From: Amanita rubescens
Lineage: Eukaryota > Basidiomycota > Agaricomycetes > Agaricales > Amanitaceae
Assembly (NCBI GenBank): GCA_015039365.1
Contig: WION01000133.1
Coordinates: 62,001 to 126,000 of the forward strand
Direction of reading: 5' to 3'
Length of the DNA stretch: 64,000 bases
Part shown: positions 1 to 10,718 of the stretch, piece after piece
Layout of the letters: every line of letters begins with the position of its first letter
How positions within the stretch are numbered: position 1 is the stretch's first letter
Position numbers and translations under genes: made by a program
The notes under the pieces: model-generated
Database searches by the model: none
Told to the model about the DNA's origin: nothing
The model's input: only the letters and a program-made list of their open reading frames with translations

Positions 1-112
1 GTGAAGGGATAACTTGAACTATTAAAGTAAGGCTGAAGCTCGTTTCACTTCAATTGTCCTCGGAATTCTCAGACAAACGGCAGTGCCACTATTTTTGTAG
101 TGCAACAGCACT

Positions 113-1299
113 GCATACGCAGAAACTGCGCTTCGCGCTAAAGGTCCGTTTACCGTCGAGACCATCGACTCTCCAAAACCCCCCTTCCAGGCGAAATCCT
201 AGTCAAAGTTCAAGCAACGTCTTTGAACTCGGTTGAGTGGAAGATTCAAAAATATGCAATTGCCGTCAATCAAAATCCTGCTGTTATTGTGCCACAAACC
301 CCGCAGGTGACGTCGAGCCTGAGCTCAGCAACGACCTGACGGGCGTATCCGTCGGAGATAGAGTGTAAGTTGGTGCTGTACAGCTGTACCTGCGCGCGTC
401 CGATCATATAGAGTCTTCCAAGCAGTTTTGGAACCCGGAAATAAAACGGCTGCGCCTCAGCAACAGTACGTTATCTCGAAAGCGGAAACAGCGTGGCCAA
501 GGTACGTAGAACACCGCATTCTTGTTCTCCTATCTTGTTGATGGCGTGAACCGTGACTTAGATCCCAGCTAACTGTACGTACGATGATGTCTCTACATTC
601 CCTTAAGCAGGTGGAGTGGCGTATCTCGGGTTGTTTGCCCCGCACCCCCACGGCATGGGCATTCAGAAACCCCCGCGGAACCGAAGCGAGAAATGGGCGC
701 CACAATCGTCATCATGAGCGTTTCCAACGCCGTGGTACATAGTTCTTTTATCGCAAGAACATTCAACTCGCCATCTATGGAGCTGTCCAATTCGCCAAAC
801 TCGCAGGTTTCTTCAAAGTCACTGCGACCAGCTCCATCAAGACACTTACGACCTCAAATTGACGGGCGCAACACACGTCATCGATCGCAGCTTCCCGTCC
901 CTGCTATTTCTGCCCAGGTTTCAGAAATTACGGGAGGCCTGCCGATGACGTTCGACTTTGCAAACGCTATCTCTGAACCAGATATGCAGCAGAACATCTC
1001 ACGACCTGCTCTCACCATCAAGCGGGATCTCGCGATCGTTCTTTCGGAATCGGTCAAGGAAAAAGACTCCTGGGAAACCAGTGACGATGGTTAACACCAA
1101 AGTCTTGGGGTAAATAGCGAAGAGCTGCCGTTGGTCTCAGCTTGCACGAGGGCATTCGCCACATGCAAAATTGATGCTTGTTGATAACCTCTTTGATGTG
1201 AAGTTCTTCCCGGCGGTTCGGCCGGAAGTGTTAGAACGAATGGAAAAGGACCTCATTTCTCACCTCAAGCTTGTCGCGCGTCCGCACGAGGCGTCGTGA
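113..1299 (+). pseudogene. Dead tandem copy of an MDR oxidoreductase gene
   Basis: This stretch aligns along its whole length with the intact MDR gene just downstream, including the introns and the last exon ending in a TGA followed by AATAAA-like sequence. The position that should hold the start ATG reads ACA, and the reading frame is broken several times: exon 1 shifts frame after the segment matching 'VEWKIQK', and the long central exon runs into GGTTAAC near 1090. The final exon still reads 'LERMEKDLISHLKLVARP'-like sequence. It is therefore a decayed duplicate, not a gene. The duplicated unit is about 1.6 kb and includes part of the 3' flank. The damage is visible directly; the tandem-duplication origin is inferred from adjacency and same orientation. 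Confidence 0.85.
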
Positions 1300-1707
1300 A
1301 ATAAACGATTTGGTAAATGGGTTTCTCGATTCATGATTTTTGTGTTTAGGGTGACTATTGCTTCGTTTTGTTTGCAACGGGTTCATCGGATAGGCTTGCT
1401 CTTGGTGCACGACAATGTGCGTAAAGTTGGATGAACGCATCCATGGCTGTTGTCGCAGCAATAAGTCACATCAGTCAGTTGAGTCTGATTCCCCGCGATC
1501 CCAGAGCTGGTTTTGCACACGATGGCAGCCTGGTCGGCCTACAAGTTTAAGGCATGCGCTGGATGTGTAGGCAGAGCTGACATGTAACTGAGCGCTACAA
1601 TGTTCAAGAGAGCTTGCTACACTCAAATTTGCAATTGACTGTGTCCAATGATGTAATGGGTTTCATCATATCCCAGACCAAACGATCGACACCTTTCTCA
1701 AAGCGCG

Positions 1708-2985
1708 ATGGCACCGCGTACCCAAAAAGCTCTTTTGCTCAAGTCTGCCAAAGGGCCATTCACGGTCGAGACCATCGACACTCCAAGACCCGGCCCTGGC
1801 GAAATCCTAGTCAAAGTTCAAGCAACGTCTTTAAACCCGGTCGACTGGAAAATTCAAAAATATGGATCTATTGTCAACAAATATCCAGCTGTTGTTGGCA
1901 TAGACCCTGCAGGTGACGTTGAGGAACTGGGCGAAGGCGTAATGGGGGTATCCACTGGAGATAGAGTGTAAGTATGGCTTTGCAGCTGTGCTTAATTTCG
2001 CTCATTTGTATGCGTGTGATATAGATTCTTTCAAGCAGTTTTGGAACCTGGAAATAGAAAGGCTGCGCATCAGCAGTACGTCATCGCGAAAGCGGAAACA
2101 GTGGCCAAGGTACGTGGTCACTATATTCTCTTCTCCCTTTTGTTAATGGCGTGCATCACGACTTAGATTCCAGCCAACTATACGTACGAGGATGTTGCTA
2201 CATTCCCTTGCGCAGGCGGAGCTGCATATCTTGGGTTGTGTGCGGCGAACCCATACGGCATGGGTATCCCGAACCCCCTCGCGGAGCGGACTCGGATGCA
2301 AGAAATGGGCGATACAATCGTCATCATCGGGGGTTCCAGCTCCGTCGGACAATACGGTACCTTCCTCTTATCGTAAATGCATTCAACTCACCAACCACCA
2401 ACCAGTAATCCAGTTCTCCAAACTCGCAGGTTTCTCAAACATCATCACAACGAGTTCCATTAAACACATCCACGCCCTCAAATCGATTGGCGCAACACAC
2501 GTCATCGACCGCAGCCTCCGCTTTCCAGCTATTTCTGCCGAGATATCGGAAATCACGGGAGGCCTACCTATCACGTTCGTCTTTGATGCTATTTCTGAAC
2601 CAGATACGCAGCAGATGGCGTACGACCTGCTCGCACCATCAGACGGGCAGCTCGTGACGGTCCTTCCGGAAGCGGTCAAGGAAAAGACTCCAGGGAAGAC
2701 GATAAATACAATTCATGTTTTAGTCTTGAGGGAGGATCCGGAAAATAGCAAGGAGCTGCTGTTGTTATACAGGAAGATCAGCAGTCTTTTGCACGAGGGT
2801 GCTATCAAGGTACGTCCTTTGATGTTACCAGCGTGTTGCGCGGACTTTGATATGCCTGTCGATAGCCTATTCGATATGAAGTTCTGCCCAATGGTTTGGC
2901 GGGCATACCGGATGGACTGGAACGAATGGAAAAGGGTCTCATTTCCCGCCTAAAACTTGTTGCCCGTCCGCACGAGCTGCCATGA
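1708..2985 (+). CDS. Zinc-free MDR oxidoreductase (quinone/enoyl reductase-like)
   Basis: Five exons (1708-1967, 2025-2109, 2167-2356, 2406-2809, 2866-2985) join in frame to about 352 residues. The N-terminus carries the GroES-like fold signature 'RPGPGEILVKV' and 'LNPVDWKIQKYG'. The nucleotide-binding loop is 'IIGGSSSVGQY', followed by 'GATHVID'. The cysteine/histidine ligands of zinc alcohol dehydrogenases are absent, so this is the quinone-oxidoreductase/trans-enoyl-reductase (ToxD-like) branch, expected to use NADP(H) to reduce an activated double bond or carbonyl; the substrate cannot be told. No polyketide or peptide synthase lies nearby, so a stand-alone enzyme is more likely than a biosynthetic partner. 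The start is the first ATG, and its context matches the paralogue at 22.8-24.1 kb. Confidence 0.85.
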
Positions 2986-3618
2986 AATAACACTTGTTAT
3001 TTCGTATGATCTATGATCTTTGTATTTTAGGGGTTCATTTTATTTGTATGGATAAGCCTGCTTTCCTACGTCTCCTTCCATTCTATCAGGCCGGTTCTCG
3101 TACATATCATACGCTCCGATGATAATGAGGCTAACTTCGGTGATTTGTCGGATGCTAATTGGTGGATATGTATGTTTTCTATCAACGCATCTCTCGTATT
3201 GAATATAATATCCTTGTCTGAACCTGTCGTCGTCCTATCAAGATAGCTTTGCAAATAACCTAAAGCAACTAATTCAACACTCGTCATGTCCGTTTCACCT
3301 GTTTCTGTCTAGAAAGGCTATTCTGATCATGGTTTCGACGTGGATAAAATAAAGTCATTATTTACAGCTGCGTTCAACATCATTGCTACAAATGTATTTT
3401 AGTACTAGCAGGGTAGAGAGGCCTCCTCCATACGCCCAAGGCCAATTTCAATAAAATGGTGGTGCGTACATAATTTGCGGTAACTGTCGGGACAGCAGTT
3501 CTATTAGGCTTAAAATGCGGGAGCACCAGGTCGTTTGATGAGCGAATGAAGTCACTGAGACGTCCCACGACCTTTTTCTCGTACATATATACGTCTGCAT
3601 ACACAAGTGACAATCACA
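2986..3618. other. Intergenic, no gene seen
   Basis: Between the MDR gene and the 3' end of the HET-like gene on the other strand. The first about 100 bases resemble the flank after the dead MDR copy and belong to the duplicated unit. The short open frames here have no recognisable protein character. It probably holds the 3' ends of the two convergent transcripts. Confidence 0.5.
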
Positions 3619-5644
3619 TCATTGATCACTGACCTTGTCGGTGTATGGCGCAATGGCGATTTTCGTACGTTGGGGATTCTTCTGTTCCTCGTTCACCGCC
3701 GCCTTCAAATAAATCATATGCACGGCAAACCGCACAGCCACAAAATAGCTCTTCTCAGTGACTGCGTCATGTGTCGTCGTAGCATTATAGAAGAAGTGCG
3801 CCAATTTTACGGGGAGTTCGATAACCTTCGACATGCTATCCTCAGCGAACTCATCAGAGGGGGTCTCCGAGGTGGACGACACAAGCCAAAGGGACTGCAT
3901 ATCGTTGCCTCCTGGTTGTGTTTTGAACTGGATCTTGAATTCTCGCCAGCTTTCAGGTTTAGGTTTATCTCCCTAAAGACGTTGATTCAAAACAAGGGTG
4001 AGACACGGCATGCAGAGGTTGAATGGCGCAACTCACCTTTTTCCCGAACCAAACTACCTTGGTTAACTTGCTAGTATTTGCGATGCCGTGGTTCTTCAGA
4101 AGTATGACCCCATAACTCATGGGTAAAGACTCGGTGCTGGTCTGAGAACCCCCATGATCGCACGGCCAAGAACGAACTACCGTCTGCGAACCTTTCCCCA
4201 CGGTGAAGTGCACCCGCCGAGGTAGCTTGTCCATCGTCGGGGTTGGCTCCAGCAGGACTGTTGCATCCCCCCCGAATACCCATCCTTCCTTTGTCCATCG
4301 CAGCTTCAATGCATAGAAATACTCACGGTCACTCGAGGCAACCAAGATGACCACGTCGTAGTCGATGTCTCTGAACGGATCGCTAATGTCGCCTTCTTTT
4401 ACTCTACGGTAAATCATTCCTCCATTCCCAGCGTTCGGCCTACGTGGGGGTAATCGGATTTCGGTGTTTTTCAGCGCATGCGCGCATAAGATATGCGGCT
4501 GCGAATCGGTGTCAAATTTGATATAATATGACCACTTCGTTTTGTACACGTCATTGAGTAGATCGGATGAAAGCGCCCATTCCGTTGTGGAGGCACGGAG
4601 ATAATACCAAGGTGCCCCCTCACTACCCTTTAAGAGGAATCTTTTGTCATCTTCGCTGCAGCCATGGTATGGGAGTCCTGAATAGTGTTTCGCAGGCGGC
4701 CTCTTCGAGTCGTCGTATCCAGGTAAACTTGGGATAAGGAACGAGGAAGGGTCGCGCGGCACCTTGTCTCCGGCGGCTAGCCATGCCATTCCGTGGCTGC
4801 CGAGGGTGGCAGCCTTGCGCGCGAACTCGTTGAACACGTCCTGTGCATCGCGGTCCTCGTCATAGGGATCAAGTTGAATATCGAAGAAGCCCATGACACT
4901 GTAGACAACGTCGACGGGCCTTGTGGATACCCGCATGAGCATTGCAACCCAAATGTCCGAAGGAAGGCCACCGGAAGCGTTCCGGTGTTTTAGCAGTCCC
5001 AACGTGGCTGTTAATACCGTTTTCTTGGTGGTGGGAGGGAAGTCAGCCGTGGTGCGGGTTTTCCTACTGCCCTCCAGACACGCAACAGGAACATTCGACT
5101 CGATCTGGTAGGCTGCTCCCAAATGGCTGGATCCTTTCATCATCCAAACTAAGTGAGATAATTTGACGAGATATTTTTGACCCTCCACTATCCACTTGTT
5201 TAACTTTAACAATGGTCGGGGTAGGTTCGGCAGGGGCAGATTTGGCGCCGGAGAGAAGGGAGGGGCGATTTTTAATGGGGTTGGTTGGGGGGGATCCTTG
5301 TCCGGCCATGAGATATACATCCAAGTCGTTTCGTTCAGGACTGCTTCCTGCAGCGTCCAGGCCCTGTCCATCCACCCCGTCATGGTCTTGACGCTCTGCA
5401 CGGCTGACACCCCACCGGGCATACATATCACCGCCTTTGCGTACTTGTAAATGTTTGCCATGTTGGCGATCTGCAGGGCCTTGTCGGTCGGGCGCTTGTC
5501 ACAGAGAGCACGAAAGGCGCCTTCACTTCGTTTCACGCGTGGGTTGATTTGCAGCGGCTCTAAGAAGTAGTCCCATAGCAAGACCTGTCTCGTAGTGGGA
5601 TCCAGACTCCCTTCTTGGAGCCGTAGAATCTGGATTGGTGACAT
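3619..5644 (-). CDS. HET-domain-like protein (heterokaryon incompatibility type)
   Basis: A large exon runs from 5644 to 4037; a 64-base intron (4036-3973, GT..AG) joins it in frame to a last exon at 3972-3619 beginning 'GDKPKPESWREFKIQ'. HET-type features are 'ANMANIYKYAKAV' followed by 'DRAWTLQEAVLN', matching the 'IYxxA...RxWTLQE' core of the family. The usual N-terminal part of the domain ('VDxxCI') is not seen, so an upstream exon (an open frame reaches 5950) may be missing or the domain may be divergent. HET proteins act in non-self recognition and programmed cell death in filamentous fungi; here that role is inferred from the family only. The ATG at 5644 is the first in frame. The long C-terminal half has no motif I recognise. 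Confidence 0.65.
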
Positions 5645-6044
5645 GGAACTGATTGTGAGCAATTATGAGGTCGTATTCCAGTGGTCTGCAATGCTGAGTT
5701 GGACTCACTTTGGGTTGCAAGAACAGTGGTTTGAGTTAAGTCGCAACGAGATCACTTGGGAAGGATCAGTGGGGGCATGATAGCAGATATGGCCCGATAA
5801 GGTTGAATATAGGGTCGAGATGTGGGAGCGCGAGTGGAGATAGACAATGTATTCTGCGAATGCAACTTCGTGTGAACGCGATTCACTCTCGAGTTCTTCC
5901 AGTCTCGGTCTGAACGATATCCGCAACAAAGTGACGAACATCGTGACCAAGGTCTTGGTCTCGCACGGATTTCATCCAAAGTATTTCAACTGTTCTCAAT
6001 CATGTCACTTGTTCAAGCTTTTTCCATGCGGCTTTGAAATACTT
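5645..6044. other. Upstream region of HET-like gene
   Basis: Minus-strand frames are open over 5705-5979 and could hold 5' exons of the HET-like gene, for example joined through a GT at about 5709 and an AG at about 5631. No HET motif is visible in them, so they are not included in the CDS. Confidence 0.3.
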
Positions 6045-6440
6045 TTGGTATGTTTCGACTTGTCCGAAAAGTGACTCATAGCCCACAAAGAAGCAGGGAG
6101 CGTGCTGCGTGACTCAATGCCGAAATACGTCTTGACGGCACTCGCCAAACATAGTACCCACTCACACGATACTATACCATCTACGCGAATCACCTCAATG
6201 TCCTGAAAATCTGCAATGTATACGGTACCGAATACCATATGTTAACGAAGTTTCAAACCTCCGGACTCCACGCATTACCAGTTTTATCGTGACGGGTAGA
6301 TTCTCTAACGCTTAACAGTGGTAGTAGTCCCTCCTTGGGGCTGCGGACGCAGCACATGCCGTTTTTTCTCTTGTTTTCGAAGAGTCCACGACTCAGGGGC
6401 CTCGTCGACATAGCTTGGAGCATGTAACATCGTCGAAAAG

Positions 6441-6447
6441 GTATAAA
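6441..6447 (+). promoter_or_regulatory. TATA box of the secreted-protein gene
   Basis: TATAAAG lies 85 bases before the ATG of the small secreted protein gene. The same motif is kept in the inverted copy (about 12281-12287, read on the minus strand), which supports it as a core promoter element. Confidence 0.5.
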
Positions 6448-6525
6448 GAGACCTTGATTTTTGTCCACATTCCTCACCAAAGCATCTTTCCTCAGCGTTC
6501 TCAACCTCTTCTTCTCTACATAACA

Positions 6526-6948
6526 ATGAAGGTACAGCTTTCACTGTAAACTTCATGACCGCGGTCAATCAACTCATGCGTTTGTGCAGTTCACTACATT
6601 TGGTAGCATCATTGCTCTTGCCCTCGTCGGTGTCGTTGCCGCCGCTGGGGTACCAGCTCAGAATCCGGGCTCCGGCAAAACTCCAGCCCAGTCTCCGAAC
6701 ACTGGCACCACTACGCCCAATACGCCCAATACCTCTCAAGACGTAAGAATCAATTAATCATACCCATGATATGAGCTCTAATACCACTGCAGCAATGTGT
6801 CCAGTCTGCTTGCACGTGCAGCGGATCACCAGGCGATTTCTGCGGTAGTGCGGGTAGCCCCAACAATTGTCTTGCTGGTCACCTCTATACCTGCCAACAA
6901 GGTGGAAAGACTTGCGACCTTGGCCTTAACGACTCCTGCAAGAACTAG
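6526..6948 (+). CDS. Small secreted eight-cysteine protein (effector-like)
   Basis: Three exons (6526-6531, 6590-6742, 6793-6948) encode 104 residues. The first exon is only ATG AAG; both introns have clean GT..AG ends and phase 0. The protein begins with a signal peptide ('MKFTTFGSIIALALVG' then 'VVAAA'), continues into a Pro/Thr/Asn/Gln-rich linker with a duplicated TPN triplet, and ends in a compact domain with eight cysteines, including 'CVQSACTCSG' and 'GKTCDLGLNDSCKN'. No family is recognised. Small size, export signal and even cysteine number are typical of fungal secreted effectors or cell-wall-associated proteins; that role is inference. The gene sits wholly inside the left arm of the large inverted repeat, and its sister in the right arm is broken. 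Confidence 0.85.
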
Positions 6949-6978
6949 TAAAGTACTGGATCGAATGGTTGCGTCGTA

Positions 6979-7137
6979 TCATAGAACATTTTTCTATTTC
7001 ATTGTTCTTTTCCCGTAGTCTGTTCGATGTAACCAGATCAGAGTGCATATATATACGAGATAGAAACTCTCATAGAACATTTTTCTATTTCGTTGTCTTT
7101 TTCCCGTAGTCTGATGTAACCAGATCAGAGTACTTAT
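6979..7137. repeat. Direct tandem repeat after the secreted-protein gene
   Basis: Two imperfect units (6979-7069 and 7070-7137) share 'CATAGAACATTTTTCTATTT', then 'CCCGTAGTCTG' and 'GTAACCAGATCAGAGT'. Both units are also present in the inverted copy around 11600-11755, so the tandem duplication is older than the arm duplication. Confidence 0.8.
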
Positions 7138-7394
7138 AAACCTATTGTGAATCATCCATTCTGTTCACTATGACCAACATAGCGTGAGGCAATCGCGGCG
7201 GCGGTTACATGGTGTACTAATGCGCGTTGAGGCTGATAAGGTGTAGGACAGAAAACAACTCAGAAGCGGCAATGTGTTCAGTATCACTCCAACCGCTCAA
7301 CAAGAAACCTTGGCAAGCAAGGCAATTACAAGTAGTGTCCAAATATTAGAGTAGTCGACCATGGATCCGAAGCCAAGACGTGCTTTCGAACTCT

Positions 7395-8674
7395 TTACAG
7401 GCGGACTGGGTCTAGTTCGCGCAGAGCAGTCCAGATTGCATGCTCTAGAACCGCAGTAGAAGCTCCATCGCTAGACAATACCAATGTCTCTTCCATCTCC
7501 CTTATCACAGAGTCCATATATTCAGCAGCTGCAGAGAGGTGCGCAACCTTTGCGCTGGCCGCGTGAAGCTCCAAGTAGTCTCTGGAGGGAACGGGGAGCC
7601 TTGGGTTGTCAGTGTTAAATGTTATGACTTGATGGTACTCGGCGATGTCCGGGGGATATATCGCCCTCAAATTATACACATTTTCGACGGCCTGATGGAG
7701 GAGATTAGTTATCCTGCCTCATGAATATATGTTACATCATCCTTACTGTAGGCTCGAGCCACATGTCCAGCTTGTCGAATAACCTGTGCGCTTCGAGACA
7801 CATCGTCATGACATTTTCCAATCGATGTACCTTAGGGCCATTGAGTTCTTTCAGCAGGCTTTCGCGGCTGGCAAAGCGAGATAAAACGGCCCAGGCAGAA
7901 GCAGCGTAATCAGCCTGAAAAATTAGGTCAGATTGTCGATATGTGAAGAGGAATCAAGATAAACCTTCCTGGATGCTTCGCTTTGTCGATTCGGAAAGTA
8001 TATGCGCACACTCGGTATACGCCAACCGTATCCCAGGGGTCTCGGCTAATTCCCTGGACTTCTTGACAGACTCGCGATCATACCGCCCTGAAACAACGCA
8101 TCTGAATCCATCACGAACTAGCGCCTTTAAAACACGTTAGTCGGATATCATGACGTGAAACCTCCGAACTCGCCTTTCTCTTTGCTGTCTCGTGACCTGT
8201 TGGCGCCTCTTCGAGCATGCCCCTGATCATCTCGGCCTGGGTGTCGAATGACGGGCGAGAAGGGTGACGAGATTGCACAGGAGTCCGTCCTTTTGCAGAT
8301 CGAACTGAGGTTTTATCAAAACGGAGAGAAAAGAATGTCAAGATGAACTCACAAAGCCTAAAACCGCGATCATAATATAGCTTTCCGAGATCAAGCAACT
8401 TCTGCCGATCCCCACCAGTTGAGTTAACTTCTCTGACGAGATTAGTGAGCCCCCTGTCGCCTGGAACGTGGTGGAAAAAGTGTCCAACGATGCGACAGTG
8501 CATAAGATCAACATCCTTTCTACTATTGCCCCTCGTCACGACTCTACTAGTACCGTGATTGTTTTCCGCCAGAATTGTGGCCTCCAATTGTTTAAGCATA
8601 TTATATGCGCTGACGACACCTGCCCTGTCTCGTACGCGCTGAGGGACCAAAGGTGGGAGTGGAGTGCCGGGCAT
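7395..8674 (-). CDS. HNH-endonuclease-domain protein (fungal type)
   Basis: The N-terminal part begins 'MPGTPLPPLVPQRV' (the ATG at 8674 is the only methionine start near the N-terminus; the open frame above it lacks one). The later exons carry the nuclease core: 'VRDGFRCVVSGRYD', then 'TECAHILSEST' (first His), 'VHRLENVMTMCLEAHRLFD' (Asn and second His), and a C-terminal tail with 'AKVAHLSAAAEYMD'. Four introns can be placed; the second (about 8180-8132) appears to be GC..AG, with donor GCGAGT and a CTAAC branch site. The join between 'STKRSIQE' and 'ADYAASAWAV' is not in frame by one base with the only visible GT..AG intron, so the gene may carry a frameshift. HNH proteins are metal-dependent DNA-cutting enzymes; in mushroom genomes this type is multicopy and its role is unknown. 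It lies between the arms of the large inverted repeat. Confidence 0.75.
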
Positions 8675-9154
8675 GAGGATATTTATATTCCGAGGCCTGA
8701 AAGGACTCGGTCTCTTGCTGGTGCGGGTAGTCTCGTCACCGTTCGTGCCCAAACGTTTAGCTATGGAACGGACCGAGCGGACTCCTAATCGGAGTCAAAA
8801 GTCCTGAGAGGATTTTGCGCTACTTATGGAGTCTGCGCGTTCGTAGAGTCGATCGTGCGAAAACATTAAAAAAATTTGACTCCGCCCGGCTTGCTCATTA
8901 CGAGGGAACGACTTCAAGTGCACCACCCACTCAAGGGCCTGCAAATAATACAGACCTTATGCAAACAGATTGACTCTGTCGTCGTGTATTAGATCAGCCA
9001 CGAAGACTACTCGGGTGTTATAAACTTTCATTCGGCCTCGGAATACGTAGTAGTACACAATATGAGTAAAAGTCGACGATGTGACTTGGGATAATACGAT
9101 GATTCACGCTCCATACATTTCGCCACCGTACACCCTAGCCTTTGGTGCGTTGGT
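8675..9154. other. Intergenic between HNH and zinc-finger genes
   Basis: About 480 bases separating two minus-strand genes. It should contain the promoter of the HNH gene and the 3' end of the zinc-finger gene. No clear TATA box, repeat or further coding sequence was seen. Confidence 0.5.
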
Positions 9155-10718
9155 CTAGTTCCGCGACCGCGCGCCTCCTCTCCCACCCCGAGTACCGGAA
9201 TTGGAGGCACTGTTCGTTTTTGCGTTGGTATGGTTGGAAGTGGGGTGGGACTTGTTTATTTTCGTGGTGGTGGGGTTGGCGGTGACGGAGGCGGTGACGG
9301 ACTTGTTCTCCATAGTGGTAGTGGTGGTCGTGGTGATGACGGTAGTCGTCGTGTGGGCAACGGCAGTGCTGATTGCTTGAGCGCGCTCGGTGGTCACTTG
9401 AGGGCGCTTGGTGCTTTGAGGGCGTTCGGTGGTTGCTTGAGGGCGTTCGGTGTTTGCTTGCGGGCGCTTGGTACCTTGAGGGCGTTCGGTGTTTGCGTGA
9501 GGGCGCCTGGTGTCTTTGGGACGTTCGTTGCTTGCCTGAGGGCGCTCGCCGTGTGCTTGGGGACGCCTGGTGCCTTGGGGGCGCTCGGTGTTTGATTGAG
9601 GGCGTTCGCTTATTTGGGGGCGCTCGGTACGTGCTTGGGTGCCCTCGGCGTTTCCTTGGGGGCGCCTAGTCCTTGCCTCATGGCGTTCGGTGTTTGCATG
9701 GGGGCGCCTCGTGTTTGATTGAGGGCGATCGGTTCTGGCTTGAGGACGATCAGTCCTGGCTTGAGGACGATCAGTCCTGGCTTGAGGGCGATCGGTGCTT
9801 GCTTGGGGCCGCCCAGTCTTTGCCCGGGGACGACTTGTGTTTGCATGGGGCCGCCTGGTGCTCGATTGAGGATGTTCGGTGTTGGCTTGGGGGCGCCTGG
9901 TCCTTGCTTGAGGCCTCTGCGTGGTAGTGTCAGTCACTTTAGGCCGCTTGGCCTTTTCGCAGCCAGATTCATTGTGCTGGGCGAAGGCGGAGGGATCAGT
10001 GAAAGTTCTTGGGCAGAAGCGACATCTGAACGTGTGTGCGCCATGGGCGGCAGATGAAGAGTGCTAAAAAATCATGCATCAAGTCCCGAGGAGCGTTAAA
10101 ATGGACCAAGCATACCTGGGCAAGGACAGTCGAGCTCGGAAAGTCTTTTGAGCAGATGAAACACCAGTTGTGCAAGGAGCTATCGATCAAGTGCTTGATA
10201 AGGGCCTCTTGGTTGACAAAGTTGCAATCGCACGAATCGCATTTTCCTCCCTCCTCCACCCTTTCGTTATTTTCACCGCCTTCACCGCCTTCATTGCCTT
10301 CCTTGCCTTCCTCGCCTTCATTACTTTCCTCGCCTTCCTCGCCTTCATCACCTTCCTCGCCTTCCTCGTTTTCCTCGTCCCCCTCGCCCTCATCTTCATC
10401 GCTTTCATCAAAGTCATCATCAAAGTCATCGACTTCATCGACCTCATTGTCTTCATCGCCTTCATTGCTCTCGTTGACATTTTGATGATCATTGCCGTCT
10501 TGATGAACCGCGGCTCGTCGCAAGTGCTGATAAAATGGGATTGGCTGTGAGGACACATCTTTCCGGGCTCGAAAGAAACATACCTCGTCGAGTGCATCGA
10601 AAGTTACGAATAAGCGCTCGCATGGATTGCAGTATGGATGGTCAGCCTTGTCACGACAGTGAGCATGTAGTGCCTCCTCTGTCTGGAAGAAGTCATTGCA
10701 GGTCGAGCAATTTGCCAT
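9155..10718 (-). CDS. C2H2 zinc-finger protein with acidic linker and basic repeat tail
   Basis: Three exons join in frame (introns about 10596-10540 and 10106-10055). Starting at ATG 10718 the protein opens with a finger ('CSTCNDFFQTEEALHAH') and a second one ('YCNPCERLFVTFDALDEH'). A strongly acidic stretch of about 70 residues, almost only Glu, Asp, Gly and Asn, follows. Then come more fingers ('CDSCDCNFVNQEALIKHL', 'WCFICSKDFPSSTVLAQH', 'FRCRFCPRTFTDPSAFAQH'). The last exon ends in about 190 residues of short repeats built on RPQ followed by small/polar residues, strongly basic, and a Gly/Arg-rich end. C2H2 fingers of this spacing bind nucleic acid, and the RGG-like end could bind RNA; the target is unknown. 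Acidic and basic blocks in one chain are unusual. Confidence 0.8.
9370..9920 (-). repeat. Coding minisatellite (18- and 21-base units)
   Basis: Tandem units of 7 residues, sometimes 6, with consensus RPQ-x-x-T-x make up the tail of the zinc-finger protein. Three neighbouring units reading 'ARTDRPQ' are nearly identical at DNA level (9725-9790), which shows recent expansion; others have drifted. All length changes visible keep the frame. Confidence 0.85.

Larger units (their letters stand above)
6045..7215. repeat. Left arm of large inverted repeat
   Basis: This block is found again, reverse-complemented and at roughly nine identical bases in ten by eye, at 11512-12775. Matching landmarks include 'TTGTCCGAAAAGTG' (6060), 'GGTACCGAATACCATATG', the complete secreted-protein gene, its two introns, and the 3' tandem repeat. 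Similarity fades just outside 6045 and stops at about 7215 after 'GTTACATGGTGT'. No terminal motif or flanking duplication of a target site was found at the ends. Confidence 0.85.

Noticed and set aside
1708..5644. Secondary-metabolite cluster around the enoyl-reductase-like genes
   Set aside because: No polyketide synthase, peptide synthetase, terpene cyclase or P450 is present in the window.
7395..8674. Homing endonuclease interpretation of the HNH gene
   Set aside because: It is a multi-exon gene with its own introns, not an ORF inside an intron or intein, and matches the fungal HNH multicopy family.
9370..9920. CRISPR-like regular repeats
   Set aside because: The repeats are contiguous coding units without unique spacers in a eukaryotic gene.
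9230..10057. Several long plus-strand open frames opposite the zinc-finger gene
   Set aside because: They are mirror frames of the minisatellite repeats and the acidic stretch; the minus-strand reading gives zinc fingers and proper introns.
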